NCBI RefSeq assembly: GCF_016618195.1
Contig: NZ_CP067099.1
Location: forward strand, 1,674,001-1,738,000
Length of the DNA stretch: 64,000 bases
Reading direction: 5' to 3'
Source of the DNA: Providencia manganoxydans
GTDB lineage: Bacteria; Pseudomonadota; Gammaproteobacteria; Enterobacterales; Enterobacteriaceae
Shown: positions 51,537 to 60,023 of the stretch, piece after piece
Position numbering within the stretch: position 1 is the stretch's first letter
How the letters are laid out: each line of letters begins with the position of its first letter
Notes under the pieces: generated by a model
Database searches by the model: none
What the model saw: only the letters and a program-made list of their open reading frames with translations
What the model was told of the DNA's origin: nothing
Made by a program: the position numbers and the translations under genes

Positions 51537-52316
51537 ATGGAAGCAAGAACCGTTGTTATTACAGGTGGTGGTACTGGAATCGGTGCTGCTTGTGCTCAGC
51601 TATTTACTCTTCAAGGTGACAAAGTTTTTATCATTGGGCGCCGTGCAGAACCCCTACAAAAAATTGCTCAAGAAACAGGCTCAATAGCCATTGTCGCTGA
51701 TGTTTCTACTGCAACATCATGGGATGAGAACATTTTGCCACAGATTCAACAGTACACAGATAGAATTGATGTATTAATCTGCAATGCAGGAGGAATGGGG
51801 CTAGGGACGGTTGAGGATATGAGCGACCAACAATGGCGGCAAGCCATATCCGCTAATCTAGACAGTGCATTTGCTAGTATTCGTGGATGTTTACCCTTTT
51901 TAATACGGAATCAAGGCAACGTACTTTTCATTGGTTCATTAGCGTCTTTAGCTGCTGGCCCTGAAGCTTGTGGTTATGTTACAGCAAAGCATGCACTAAT
52001 TGGACTCATGCGTTCTGTTGCTCGTGATTATGGAAGACAAGGGGTTAGAGCAAATGCAATTTGTCCCGGCTGGGTAAAAACACCAATGGCGGATGCAGAG
52101 ATGCAGCCATTGATGGAACAACATCAGTTTTCATTGGATGAGGCTTATCGATATGTTTGCCGTGACGTGCCATTACAACGTCCAGCAAGTGCAAAAGAAA
52201 TTGCTTTAGCATGCAAGTTTTTATGTTCGGCGGACGCTTCGATTATTACTGGTGCAGCACTGGTTATTGATGGTGGTGCAACAGTTGTCGATTTACCTAC
52301 TCTCGCTTTTACCTAA
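51537..52316 (+). CDS. Short-chain dehydrogenase/reductase
   Basis: This is a 259-residue classical SDR oxidoreductase with the cofactor motif TGGGTGIG, the NAG segment ICNAGG, and the catalytic Tyr147 and Lys151 in YVTAK. The closing segment ITGAALVIDGGAT is typical of the family. The substrate cannot be read from sequence. GGAGAGGGT precedes the ATG, and the MoaF-like gene begins nine bases after its stop, indicating a two-gene operon. Confidence 0.9.
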   Translation: MEARTVVITGGGTGIGAACAQLFTLQGDKVFIIGRRAEPLQKIAQETGSIAIVADVSTATSWDENILPQIQQYTDRIDVLICNAGGMGLGTVEDMSDQQWRQAISANLDSAFASIRGCLPFLIRNQGNVLFIGSLASLAAGPEACGYVTAKHALIGLMRSVARDYGRQGVRANAICPGWVKTPMADAEMQPLMEQHQFSLDEAYRYVCRDVPLQRPASAKEIALACKFLCSADASIITGAALVIDGGATVVDLPTLAFT

Positions 52317-52325
52317 GGAGCTATT

Positions 52326-53123
52326 ATGATTGAAGAAGCTGCATTTATCCAAGTGGGCGCATTATCAGATGGTTTTGCACCGGATAGCTATATTTTAGAG
52401 GTCAGTAATAAATTAACAGGTAAGACATTTCAATTAAATTTTGCAGATACAATGCAACAAATAGCAGTCTCTTTTCCTGCTGATCAACAAATTAAATGGA
52501 AAGATGCTATTGTTGGTTGTAGGATTACTTCTATTCGGCCTGGGGTTTATTTTGTTAATTTTATTTCACCTGAAGATTGGCGTGTAGGGATTACTATTAT
52601 TATTAACGAGCAAGATAATAACTGTGTCTTGCTTCAAGGCACTTTACCCACGGAAACTGATATACGTATTTCAGCCTTTAGTAAGGTTGAGCAAAATCTG
52701 CCATTAACGGATGTTAAAATCGGCATTCAATTTGGAACCCTTGATAATAAGCAAGGACAAGCACCGACTTATACCGCAGAGCTTATTGGTATGCGTAATA
52801 TGTATACTTATAATCCTAAAGAGCGTTATGAGCATGTTTATCTGAATGAACAATTCTATGCGTGGCATTGTTTGGATGGTGTTGAAAAGGGGTTAGCGGA
52901 TGTTGACCGTTGTCATTACATTAAAATATCAAATAATCTGTATTTATTTATCTGGCGTGAAAAAATTATCCCAACGTTAGGTATCATCTTGATTGACCTT
53001 AATGAAATGAGAACAGATGGTGGAATTATGGGGTATCAAGATCAGGGATTTAGTTCCATTAGTTTATTCCCTGTGGGGGCGCATGCAACGATATTAAATA
53101 AAACCGATTACCCTAAAGCGTAA
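52326..53123 (+). CDS. MoaF-like protein (monoamine-regulon type)
   Basis: This 265-residue soluble protein has two similar-looking halves and resembles, from memory, the MoaF family. The clearest segments are ELIGMRNMYTYNPKERYEHV and YLFIWREKIIPTLGIILID. MoaF was named in the Klebsiella monoamine (moa) regulon; despite database names no molybdenum cofactor role is established. It follows the SDR gene with AAGGAG in between. Function is unknown. Confidence 0.6.
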   Translation: MIEEAAFIQVGALSDGFAPDSYILEVSNKLTGKTFQLNFADTMQQIAVSFPADQQIKWKDAIVGCRITSIRPGVYFVNFISPEDWRVGITIIINEQDNNCVLLQGTLPTETDIRISAFSKVEQNLPLTDVKIGIQFGTLDNKQGQAPTYTAELIGMRNMYTYNPKERYEHVYLNEQFYAWHCLDGVEKGLADVDRCHYIKISNNLYLFIWREKIIPTLGIILIDLNEMRTDGGIMGYQDQGFSSISLFPVGAHATILNKTDYPKA

Positions 53124-53126
53124 TCA

Positions 53127-53242
53127 TTGTGATATTTCAAGTCGTAATGCTTTTCGTTAAGAGGGGCTGATCGTATATCCCATGCCTCTGAGCGAGTGAC
53201 TTATTTTGTATTTAGCTGTGCTTATTATTATTTTAAATATAG
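53127..53242. repeat. ERIC-like repeat, highly degenerate
   Basis: It keeps GATATTTCAAGTCGTAATGC and CTTTTCGTTAAG from the family and a vague right end. It lies between the convergent MoaF-like gene and the fimbrial adhesin. Confidence 0.4.
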
Positions 53243-53351
53243 ATTGCCACTCGCAGCATATAGTGAGTGGCATCGTTTAATTAAATATTAATAATATGTG
53301 TAATAAGATATTAATTACTTACAGCATTAACGTTTTTTGTCAATTTAATTT

Positions 53352-54593
53352 TTATTCAAGATAAAAAGATACATCAATACTTCCACGGTACGCACCTGCT
53401 TTTACATTCCCATTTTGGCAAAGATTAAAGTATAAGTTTTGGCGTAAATTTGTAGTGGTAATATCTCCTAGTTTAATGCGGTCATAGTAAACTAATGCAT
53501 CACTGTGACCATTTCGACAGATATCTGATGCCGGTGGTACCTTAGTGGTTACAATATAAGGGCGCTCAGTTGAGTTAGCTGAATTTCCTGACAAAGAATC
53601 CAAAGCCATTCCGGCAAGATTCGTACTTGATGTTGTTCCTGTACTATTTTGACCATGCAATTGCTGATTAGCCGATAACACCATAAGTAATTTGCCAGTT
53701 GTCACACAATCTAATGACAGTGTGGCGGGGCGGGTTTCCAATAGTTGATTGGCTTTATAACCAGCCAATTGATTGTTAAATACAATATTGGTTGCAGTCA
53801 TCGGTTTAACAATACACGAATCTAAGGCTTCGATACTTAGAGTGCTATCATTTAATAATTGTGTATCTGCTGATGCCCATCCATATATAGAATATAAGTT
53901 ACTATGGCCGAACCGTAATTGTTCATCAGTTGACAGTCTATAACGTCCTTTTGTTATCGTTGTCGGAGCTCCTGATTCGGAGCTAGCATAAGCAGAAAAA
54001 CTGCTAATATCAGCTGTAATATTTCCTGTTCTATTCCGTGAATCAGGAATAAAATATTTCTCAATTGTAGAAGTATTATTTTCAAGCTTCCAGCCTAAAG
54101 AGTTTGTTTGATATAAATTACCACTTATTGTTCTTGAACGCTTAATAACAGCTCTTTTTGTGACATATGAGTAATTTGTATTATAAAATGAAGCGGATAC
54201 AGTACCATTTAGAAGTAATACAATAATTTTATTTGGATCATTTTCGTTAATAAGTCTAATACCTGGGGCTCCTTCATACTTTGGAAAGTTGGAATTAATA
54301 TAGCCACCACTTAGTGTTGAAAATTGTAAGTAAACAGCATTGCTTGGAAGCATCGGGTAGTTAACGTTAGGATCCTGCAGCGGAGACGTGCTTGAATAGT
54401 GCCACGAAGGGTGATAGCTCAAAAAAGCAGACTTTGCTGAAGGGTATAACTCTCCCAAATAGCCTGATTGTCCAGCTCGAACAGTGAGTTTATCCGCTGC
54501 TAGTGCTGGAAATTGTGTAGCAAATAGCAATGTGAATAGCAAGCTTGATGCTACACTGGATGAAAATGGAAAATAGGATTTTATTTTTTTCAT
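53352..54593 (-). CDS. Fimbrial tip adhesin
   Basis: This 413-residue exported protein has a Sec signal peptide (cleavage near PALAA-DKL). It has an N-terminal domain of about 240 residues without recognised similarity, as expected of a receptor-binding domain, and a C-terminal pilin domain (cysteines in DSCIVK and LDCVTT; final strand GSIDVSFYLE). ATG 54593 (MKKIKSYF) is preferred over 54614. It is intact, although the chaperone and usher upstream are broken, so it is unlikely to be assembled by its own system. Confidence 0.78.
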   Translation of the reverse strand: MKKIKSYFPFSSSVASSLLFTLLFATQFPALAADKLTVRAGQSGYLGELYPSAKSAFLSYHPSWHYSSTSPLQDPNVNYPMLPSNAVYLQFSTLSGGYINSNFPKYEGAPGIRLINENDPNKIIVLLLNGTVSASFYNTNYSYVTKRAVIKRSRTISGNLYQTNSLGWKLENNTSTIEKYFIPDSRNRTGNITADISSFSAYASSESGAPTTITKGRYRLSTDEQLRFGHSNLYSIYGWASADTQLLNDSTLSIEALDSCIVKPMTATNIVFNNQLAGYKANQLLETRPATLSLDCVTTGKLLMVLSANQQLHGQNSTGTTSSTNLAGMALDSLSGNSANSTERPYIVTTKVPPASDICRNGHSDALVYYDRIKLGDITTTNLRQNLYFNLCQNGNVKAGAYRGSIDVSFYLE

Positions 54594-54630
54594 GGTTATT
54601 CTCTTATCCGTCATTTGGCTTTAATGCTCT

Positions 54631-55623
54631 TTATTTACATTCAGCTATTAGCGTTCTAACTGGTGAATCAGCAGTTACCGCTATACTTTCTAATGATGTG
54701 TAACTAATTGAACATTGATCACCTTGATTACCCCATTTAATGTTTAGTTTTCCGGAATTAGGTAATCCACTCATGTACAACTGATTATTAGAACCAACGA
54801 TACCTGTATTAATATCATCATCTTTATCGGCAGAAATAAGCGTTGCAATGGCACCGAATGGTGGTATTTTACCTGCTGTACTAATATGAATGATGGCTTG
54901 GTAGCCAATTTTGGTTTTAAAGTTACGTTTGATAATTGCACCTTCAGTTGGGTACACCATCATTGATGTATCTTTAAAAGTAATATCATCTGGTAACGTA
55001 TTGACGTTGACAGAAATTTGGTTTGCTGTATTGCTCGCTAATTGTGGAATAATCGCATTACCAAAGCGGTCAAACTTGGCACCCATTGTTAGCTCTGCGC
55101 CTTTAGCACCATCAGCGGTAATAATAGCGACGGTATCTCCAATATTCGGGGACAATGAAATCCCATCAGAGTGAGCGATCATTCCACCACTCATACTTAC
55201 GTTCATTGTGCGGTTTGTGTCAGAGTAACTGTAACCAGCTGAGAGCGTTGAATTATCTGCTGAATATGTACCATTTAAGCTACCACCGTAGTTACTTCCT
55301 TGACTATTGTAGTTTTGGTACAAACCGTAACTGAATTTATTTTCTAATGCACTTCCTGTCAAACCTGCTTGATTTCGTGTTTCGCCGTGGTTATCAATGC
55401 TAATACCGTAACGAGCGCTCATCGTTTGAGCCATTTCATTATTAGTCAGTAAGCTGAAGGGCACTGTAATATCTAAAGAAACCACACGGTTTTCAGGCCA
55501 TGAGTTGTTGTAGCTTTTTACTCGGTCAACCATATAACTTAAGCTATAAGATATGCCTTTGTAATTATTATTGTATGACATACCGACAGAGGTATTTGAG
55601 CTTTGCCCACCCCAATTCTTCAA
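54631..55623 (-). pseudogene. Fimbrial usher, C-terminal fragment
   Basis: About 330 codons match the later part of an outer-membrane usher: barrel strands (SYNNNYKGISYSLSYM, GGSLNGTYSADNSTLSAGYSYSD), the C-terminal domains (GDTVAIITADGAKGAELT) and the final Cys pair (QCSISY, AECK). Ushers have about 800-870 residues, so roughly the first 500 are missing. The fragment has no signal peptide and begins at the junction with the chaperone remnant near 55622. Confidence 0.85.
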
Positions 55624-55714
55624 TTATGATACGTGTTTGGCTTAAACCGACGCCTGCTTGAGTAGTAAATGAAAGAGTCAATAAGGTAAAAATTAAGAAT
55701 TTTAATTTTATCAT
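55568..55714 (-). pseudogene. Fimbrial chaperone, N-terminal fragment fused out of frame to the usher
   Basis: An ATG at 55714, after AAAGGAAAT, starts a signal peptide (MIKLKFLIFTLLTLSF) and the chaperone opening GVGLSQTRII. After residue 31 (base 55622) the sequence turns into usher DNA read in another frame and stops at 55568. About 200 chaperone codons are lost. It is the second gene after the pilin. Confidence 0.85.
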
Positions 55715-55785
55715 TTTTTATTTCCTTTATAGCAGGCAGTATATTGATACTGCCTGCTCAACTAGCTAATTAACTAAAGTAGTTA

Positions 55786-56316
55786 TTAGTCGTATGCAAC
55801 GCTAAAAGTAACTGGAACATTTAAACTCTGAGCGACAGCATCTTTAGAAGTTGCATATAAACCAGCTGTAACTTCAACGATATAGTCGTTATCACCTAAA
55901 ATTTTCAGGTTATTGATAGTTGTTTGTGCGTTAGGTGCTAATTCAGTTGTACCTGCTTTTAGTTTAACGCCAATTTGTGATGCTTGAGCATCAGCAAACA
56001 TATCAGAGTGACCCGCTAAAGCTTCACCACTTGTTAGGATTGAAACTTCTGTTGCAGTTGTATCATCAGAATAAGTTTTAGTACATTTATTTAATACTAA
56101 GTTAAAGTTTGATTCTGCTAATGCTTTATTGATATCAGTAATTTTTTCGATTGAGTGAGTACCTAAATTTACTAAAGATTTAGAAGCACTGATATCACAT
56201 GTTGCTGCTACTAAGCGCGCGTTAAAATTAACAGTAGCATCTTGCGCTGCGAATGTTTGAGAAGATAGAGCTGCAACCGCAAATGTACCAATTAAAGCAA
56301 TTTTATTTAATTTCAT
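55786..56316 (-). CDS. Major fimbrial subunit
   Basis: This is a 176-residue type 1-like pilin with a signal peptide cleaved after SQTFA, the first cysteine in AATCDIS and the second in NKCTK forming the pilin disulfide. It has a closing donor-strand region VPVTFSVAYD. It is the first gene of the remnant operon. AGGAAGATC precedes the ATG. It looks intact. Confidence 0.88.
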   Translation of the reverse strand: MKLNKIALIGTFAVAALSSQTFAAQDATVNFNARLVAATCDISASKSLVNLGTHSIEKITDINKALAESNFNLVLNKCTKTYSDDTTATEVSILTSGEALAGHSDMFADAQASQIGVKLKAGTTELAPNAQTTINNLKILGDNDYIVEVTAGLYATSKDAVAQSLNVPVTFSVAYD

Positions 56317-56547
56317 GATGATCTTCCTAAGTATGTGAAAAGCTAAATTTAAAATATATATTTACTTGTTTTTTTTGTGTTTCTATTAAATATAATTAGG
56401 TTAAGTAGTTTAACTAGGGCCTTGTTCCTTTTAATAATAATTATATGGGCTCCATTCCATATTTTATCAGTAACCGTTAATGTTGAATTTAATTAAGCAA
56501 TATTAACGTCGAACCTACTTCACTTAGTGAAGTGTTTATTGTTATCT

Positions 56548-56620
56548 GATACAAATATTTAACATGCTCTAATTAATACCCCTTAATGATGCAAATATTT
56601 AATATGTTCTAATTGATATT
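56548..56620. repeat. 40-bp imperfect direct repeat upstream of the pilin gene
   Basis: GATACAAATATTTAACATGC at 56548 recurs as GATGCAAATATTTAATATGT at 56588, with following bases TCTAATTAATA and TCTAATTGATA. It may be a pair of regulator sites. Confidence 0.75.
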
Positions 56621-57368
56621 TTTATAGTAAAAACACTTAGTGATTAACATATTGCGTGTTAAACTGGAATTAAATATGGCCCACTCGTTATTTAAGTAAA
56701 CACATTTCAGTCAATGGATAAGAATTTTTTTAATCGGTTTTGTCTATTGATTTAATGATGAAACTTGACAAAACATTTAAAAATTTGACTTTGTAATTTT
56801 ATAAATTAACAAGATATGTGAGTAGTTCTTTTTGGAATGATGATGGGATTATCATATATTTTAAGTTTATTTTATTTGTTATTTTTTTAATTTAAGATTG
56901 ATATTTTCATTTTGTTACACTATCGTTTTTTTTGAAATACATTTAGTTATAGGTGTTTGTTATACACTACTATTGTGAACACAGTAAATATACATAGTGG
57001 AATCTCTCCCTAATATGTCATCAATAAATAAAATAGCTTGGGTTTATTTTCTAATACAGTAGAACTTAATAATAGTGATCTAGATGTGCTAGGCATCAAT
57101 ATGATAGAAATGTGCAAAGATGTGAGGTGTTTATATTGCATGTTGATTTTATTTATAGAGTGGTAAGCGTTTTCTTAATCAAAATGTCCAAATATTTTAA
57201 CAAATTAATATAATATGGACGAGTAGCTATACTTTCTTATGATATAAATTTTCGGAACATTCATTATGTATGTTCAGTGCATTCGAATTAAATATCAATA
57301 GGTTAGCTCGCCATAAAGTCCATCATTTATTCAAAAAGACTCAGCTTATGACATTATAATGAGTGAAA

Positions 57369-57408
57369 GTGATAGTAGTTAAGTGATAGTAGTTAAGTGA
57401 TTTAGTTA
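57369..57408. repeat. 14-bp tandem repeat
   Basis: GTGATAGTAGTTAA occurs at 57369-57382 and 57383-57396, followed by a partial GTGATTTAGTTA. It lies about 200 bases upstream of the glucosidase. Confidence 0.8.
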
Positions 57409-57611
57409 CCTCTTTAGATAATTATGCTATAGCTTGTAAAGTAGTTGCCAATTGCTGCTTGCAAAGGGAGTTCATTTTTATGGATAGCTTACCGTCAATT
57501 TTACGTTAGTATTAGTGAAATTTTTGTGTTTTTAATATACAAGGATAGGTAAAACAAAGTTACATGCTGTATCTAACACAGATTTATTATTGACATAATG
57601 ATGAGGTGAGT

Positions 57612-59273
57612 ATGACAGATGCATGGTGGAAAGAAACGGTTGTTTATCAAATTTATCCCAAAAGCTTTTGTGACGATAATGGTGATGGAATAGGCGATCT
57701 AGCAGGGATCATAAAAAAATTAGATTACATACAAGCTCTTGGGGTAAATGTTATTTGGCTATGCCCTATTTTTAAATCACCGATGAAAGATAATGGTTAT
57801 GATATTTCTGATTATTCAACGGTTGATCCTATTTTTGGTGATAATGCGACGTTAGATAAGCTAATTGCGGAAGCAAAAAAGCGTGGCATAAAAATACTCC
57901 TCGATTTAGTTCTCAATCATTCATCAGATGAGCATCCATGGTTTAAAGCTGCACTCGCCGACCCAAATAGCCGATATGCCGATTACTATACATTTATAGA
58001 ATGGGATAAATCGACCCCCCCTAACAATTTACGTAGCTATTTTGATTGCTCGGTATGGACGCATGTTCCAAACACTCATCGTTGGTATTTTAATTCTTTT
58101 GGGCCAGAACAGCCGGATCTTAACTGGGAAAACCCACAATTACGTCAAGAAATTATTGATATGATTAATGTGTGGATAAAAAAAGGAGTCGCGGGTTTTC
58201 GTATTGATGCGATTGGTAATTTAAAAAAATCACCAGAGGCACTTTCAGTTCATTATTTTGCACCTGATCATGAAGATGGTACCGCCTCCCTGATCCCTTG
58301 GGTTGTCAATCAACCTGGGATAGATAAATTTCTTAATCAACTTGCAGATAATACTTTTCGCCCCGCCAATTGTATGACTGTTGCTGAAATTGATGTTCCT
58401 GAAAAAGATCTCTATGACTATGTAGGAGAACATGGCTATTTTTCGATGGTATTTGATTTTAGCATTGCAAATCTTGATATTGATGAACAACCACCTTTTA
58501 CATTAAAGCCAATTACTGGAAAACGGTTAAAGCCAGTTTTTATAAAAAGTCAGCTTGATACCCAACGGGTAGGTTGGGGGGCTCCATATCTGGAAAATCA
58601 TGATCAACCACGTTCATTAAATAAATTTCTGCCAAAAGGCACTGAATCATCTTTAGTTGCAGCAAAAATGTTGGCGACTTTTTTGTTGATGCAACGTGGT
58701 ACGCCATTTATTTATCAAGGACAAGAGATTGGTATGACTAACTGTGCCATGTCGATAGATGAGCATGATGATTTACATGTTTTTAAATTATATGAATGGG
58801 GATTACAACATAATTATGATCAGCAGAAGATGATAAGTTATTTTGCTGCACGTAGTAGAGATAATGCAAGAACGCCATTCCAATGGAATTCAGACTTGCA
58901 CGCAGGGTTCACTTCTGCATCACCGTGGCTAAAAATCAATCCTAATTACACAACCATTAATGCTCAAGAACAGCAACAGCAAGCAGATTCTCTTTTTTCA
59001 TTCTATCAACAGCTTATTTCTCTGAGATTACATTCTGAGATCAGAGACATTCTTATTCATGGTACTTTTATAGCGCTTGAGGCACCAGAAAATGTTATTG
59101 CCTACCGTAGAGTATTAAAAGATCAATGGGTAAATATTTATTGTAATTTCAATGATAAAAATGAGAAGGTTAATAGTCATATAAATAAACTATATTTGAG
59201 TAATATTAAAGATTTAAATATTGAAAGTGAACATATTGTGCTAAACCCTTACCAAGCGATCATTTTTAAATGA
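57612..59273 (+). CDS. GH13 alpha-glucosidase (oligo-1,6-glucosidase-like)
   Basis: This cytoplasmic glycoside hydrolase has 553 residues and no signal peptide. It has the four GH13 regions: LDLVLNHSSDEHPWF, GFRIDAIG with nucleophile Asp199, VAEID with acid/base Glu259, and ENHDQPR with Asp331. RSRDNARTPFQW is typical of oligo-1,6-glucosidases and related enzymes. Trehalose-6-phosphate hydrolase is less likely, and the exact substrate is open. ATG 57612 has GAGG five bases upstream. It precedes glgX by 750 bases, so a role in short alpha-glucans is plausible. Confidence 0.82.
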   Translation: MTDAWWKETVVYQIYPKSFCDDNGDGIGDLAGIIKKLDYIQALGVNVIWLCPIFKSPMKDNGYDISDYSTVDPIFGDNATLDKLIAEAKKRGIKILLDLVLNHSSDEHPWFKAALADPNSRYADYYTFIEWDKSTPPNNLRSYFDCSVWTHVPNTHRWYFNSFGPEQPDLNWENPQLRQEIIDMINVWIKKGVAGFRIDAIGNLKKSPEALSVHYFAPDHEDGTASLIPWVVNQPGIDKFLNQLADNTFRPANCMTVAEIDVPEKDLYDYVGEHGYFSMVFDFSIANLDIDEQPPFTLKPITGKRLKPVFIKSQLDTQRVGWGAPYLENHDQPRSLNKFLPKGTESSLVAAKMLATFLLMQRGTPFIYQGQEIGMTNCAMSIDEHDDLHVFKLYEWGLQHNYDQQKMISYFAARSRDNARTPFQWNSDLHAGFTSASPWLKINPNYTTINAQEQQQQADSLFSFYQQLISLRLHSEIRDILIHGTFIALEAPENVIAYRRVLKDQWVNIYCNFNDKNEKVNSHINKLYLSNIKDLNIESEHIVLNPYQAIIFK

Positions 59274-59442
59274 CTATCTATTTATGTAAAAATAAAGCGG
59301 CAACCTAAAATATGGGTTGCTGAAAAATTAAAATCTATAATGTAGATTACTGTTTATTTATGTTGGGTTTAGTTTTAATGTAAAAAATATTCGAATTTTT
59401 AAATAACAAAAAAAACACACTATAATATTAACTGTAAAGTGG

Positions 59443-59485
59443 ATGTGATTAGTATGGTAGTAGTTTAATCACATTTGTTTTTTTA
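59443..59485 (+). terminator. Terminator downstream of the glucosidase
   Basis: A perfect 9-bp stem (ATGTGATTA at 59443-59451, TAATCACAT at 59466-59474) is followed by TTGTTTTTTTAA. Confidence 0.65.
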
Positions 59486-59927
59486 ATGCATTGATAATAA
59501 ATGGAAACTTTAAACTCACAAATGGGGTTTTTAAGGTGTAATAACTTAAGGTGACTAATTGGGATGAAGTTTTAATAACTTATAAACTTCTCACTTTATG
59601 CTGAAAAGCTCTTGTAAATTAATATGCAAGGTTAGCTTTAGCGAACCTAACAGGCATTACGGTTATTTAATTTTTTAGAATAAGTACGGAAGTAGTTGAA
59701 AGAAAGTTTTAGTTCGTTTCGATAATCTTTTTTATACATTACTGATTTATAATTTGAGGATAAGTTTTTCATGAGAATATTTTTGCTCTGATGTACTGAT
59801 ATTTATGTGCTAGTTTAACTCAAACAAGTAAAACAAAGTTGTCAGCGGCTTAATTATTCTAGTAAGAGATATAACATCATGATTAATTAGGACGATATTC
59901 GACAATCATAAAGGGGATATTGATGAT

Positions 59928-60020
59928 ATGGCAAATATTCACACAAAGCCTATTGCTTGTCATAATAAATTTCATTCAATGATAGTTGTATTCCTCCTTT
60001 TCAACCAAAAAGGAAGATGA
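59928..60020 (+). CDS. Possible 30-residue leader peptide before glgX
   Basis: An ATG at 59928 opens 30 codons (starting MANIHTKPIA, ending FNQKGR) whose TGA is three bases before the glgX ATG. The glgX ribosome binding site AAGGAAG lies inside its last codons. A strong AAGGGG precedes it by 11 bases, better spaced for another ATG at 59923 that gives a 19-codon frame. Either could be translated and coupled to glgX. No similarity is recognised. Confidence 0.3.
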   Translation: MANIHTKPIACHNKFHSMIVVFLLFNQKGR

Positions 60021-60023
60021 ACA

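Larger units (their letters stand above)
56317..57611. promoter_or_regulatory. Long AT-rich divergent region between fimbrial and glucosidase genes
   Basis: About 1.3 kb of AT-rich DNA holds the fimbrial promoter and the glucosidase promoter. It contains the palindrome ACTTCACTTAGTGAAGT (56517-56533), a second CACTTAGTGA (56634-56643), a 40-bp imperfect direct repeat and a 14-bp tandem repeat. No flanking inverted pair typical of an invertible fimbrial switch was found by eye, and no gene is supported. Confidence 0.5.
59274..60023. promoter_or_regulatory. Glucosidase-glgX intergenic region
   Basis: This stretch of 750 AT-rich bases includes the glucosidase terminator and, at its right end, a possible leader frame before glgX. 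The glgX promoter lies somewhere between; it was not located. Confidence 0.4.

Noticed and set aside
56317..57611. Invertible fimbrial promoter switch
   Set aside because: No long inverted pair bracketing a promoter-sized segment and no recombinase gene were seen.
57612..59273. Trehalose-6-phosphate hydrolase TreC
   Set aside because: Region I reads LNHSSDEHPWF and RSRDNARTPFQW follows, fitting oligo-1,6-glucosidase types better; there is no trehalose PTS gene nearby.
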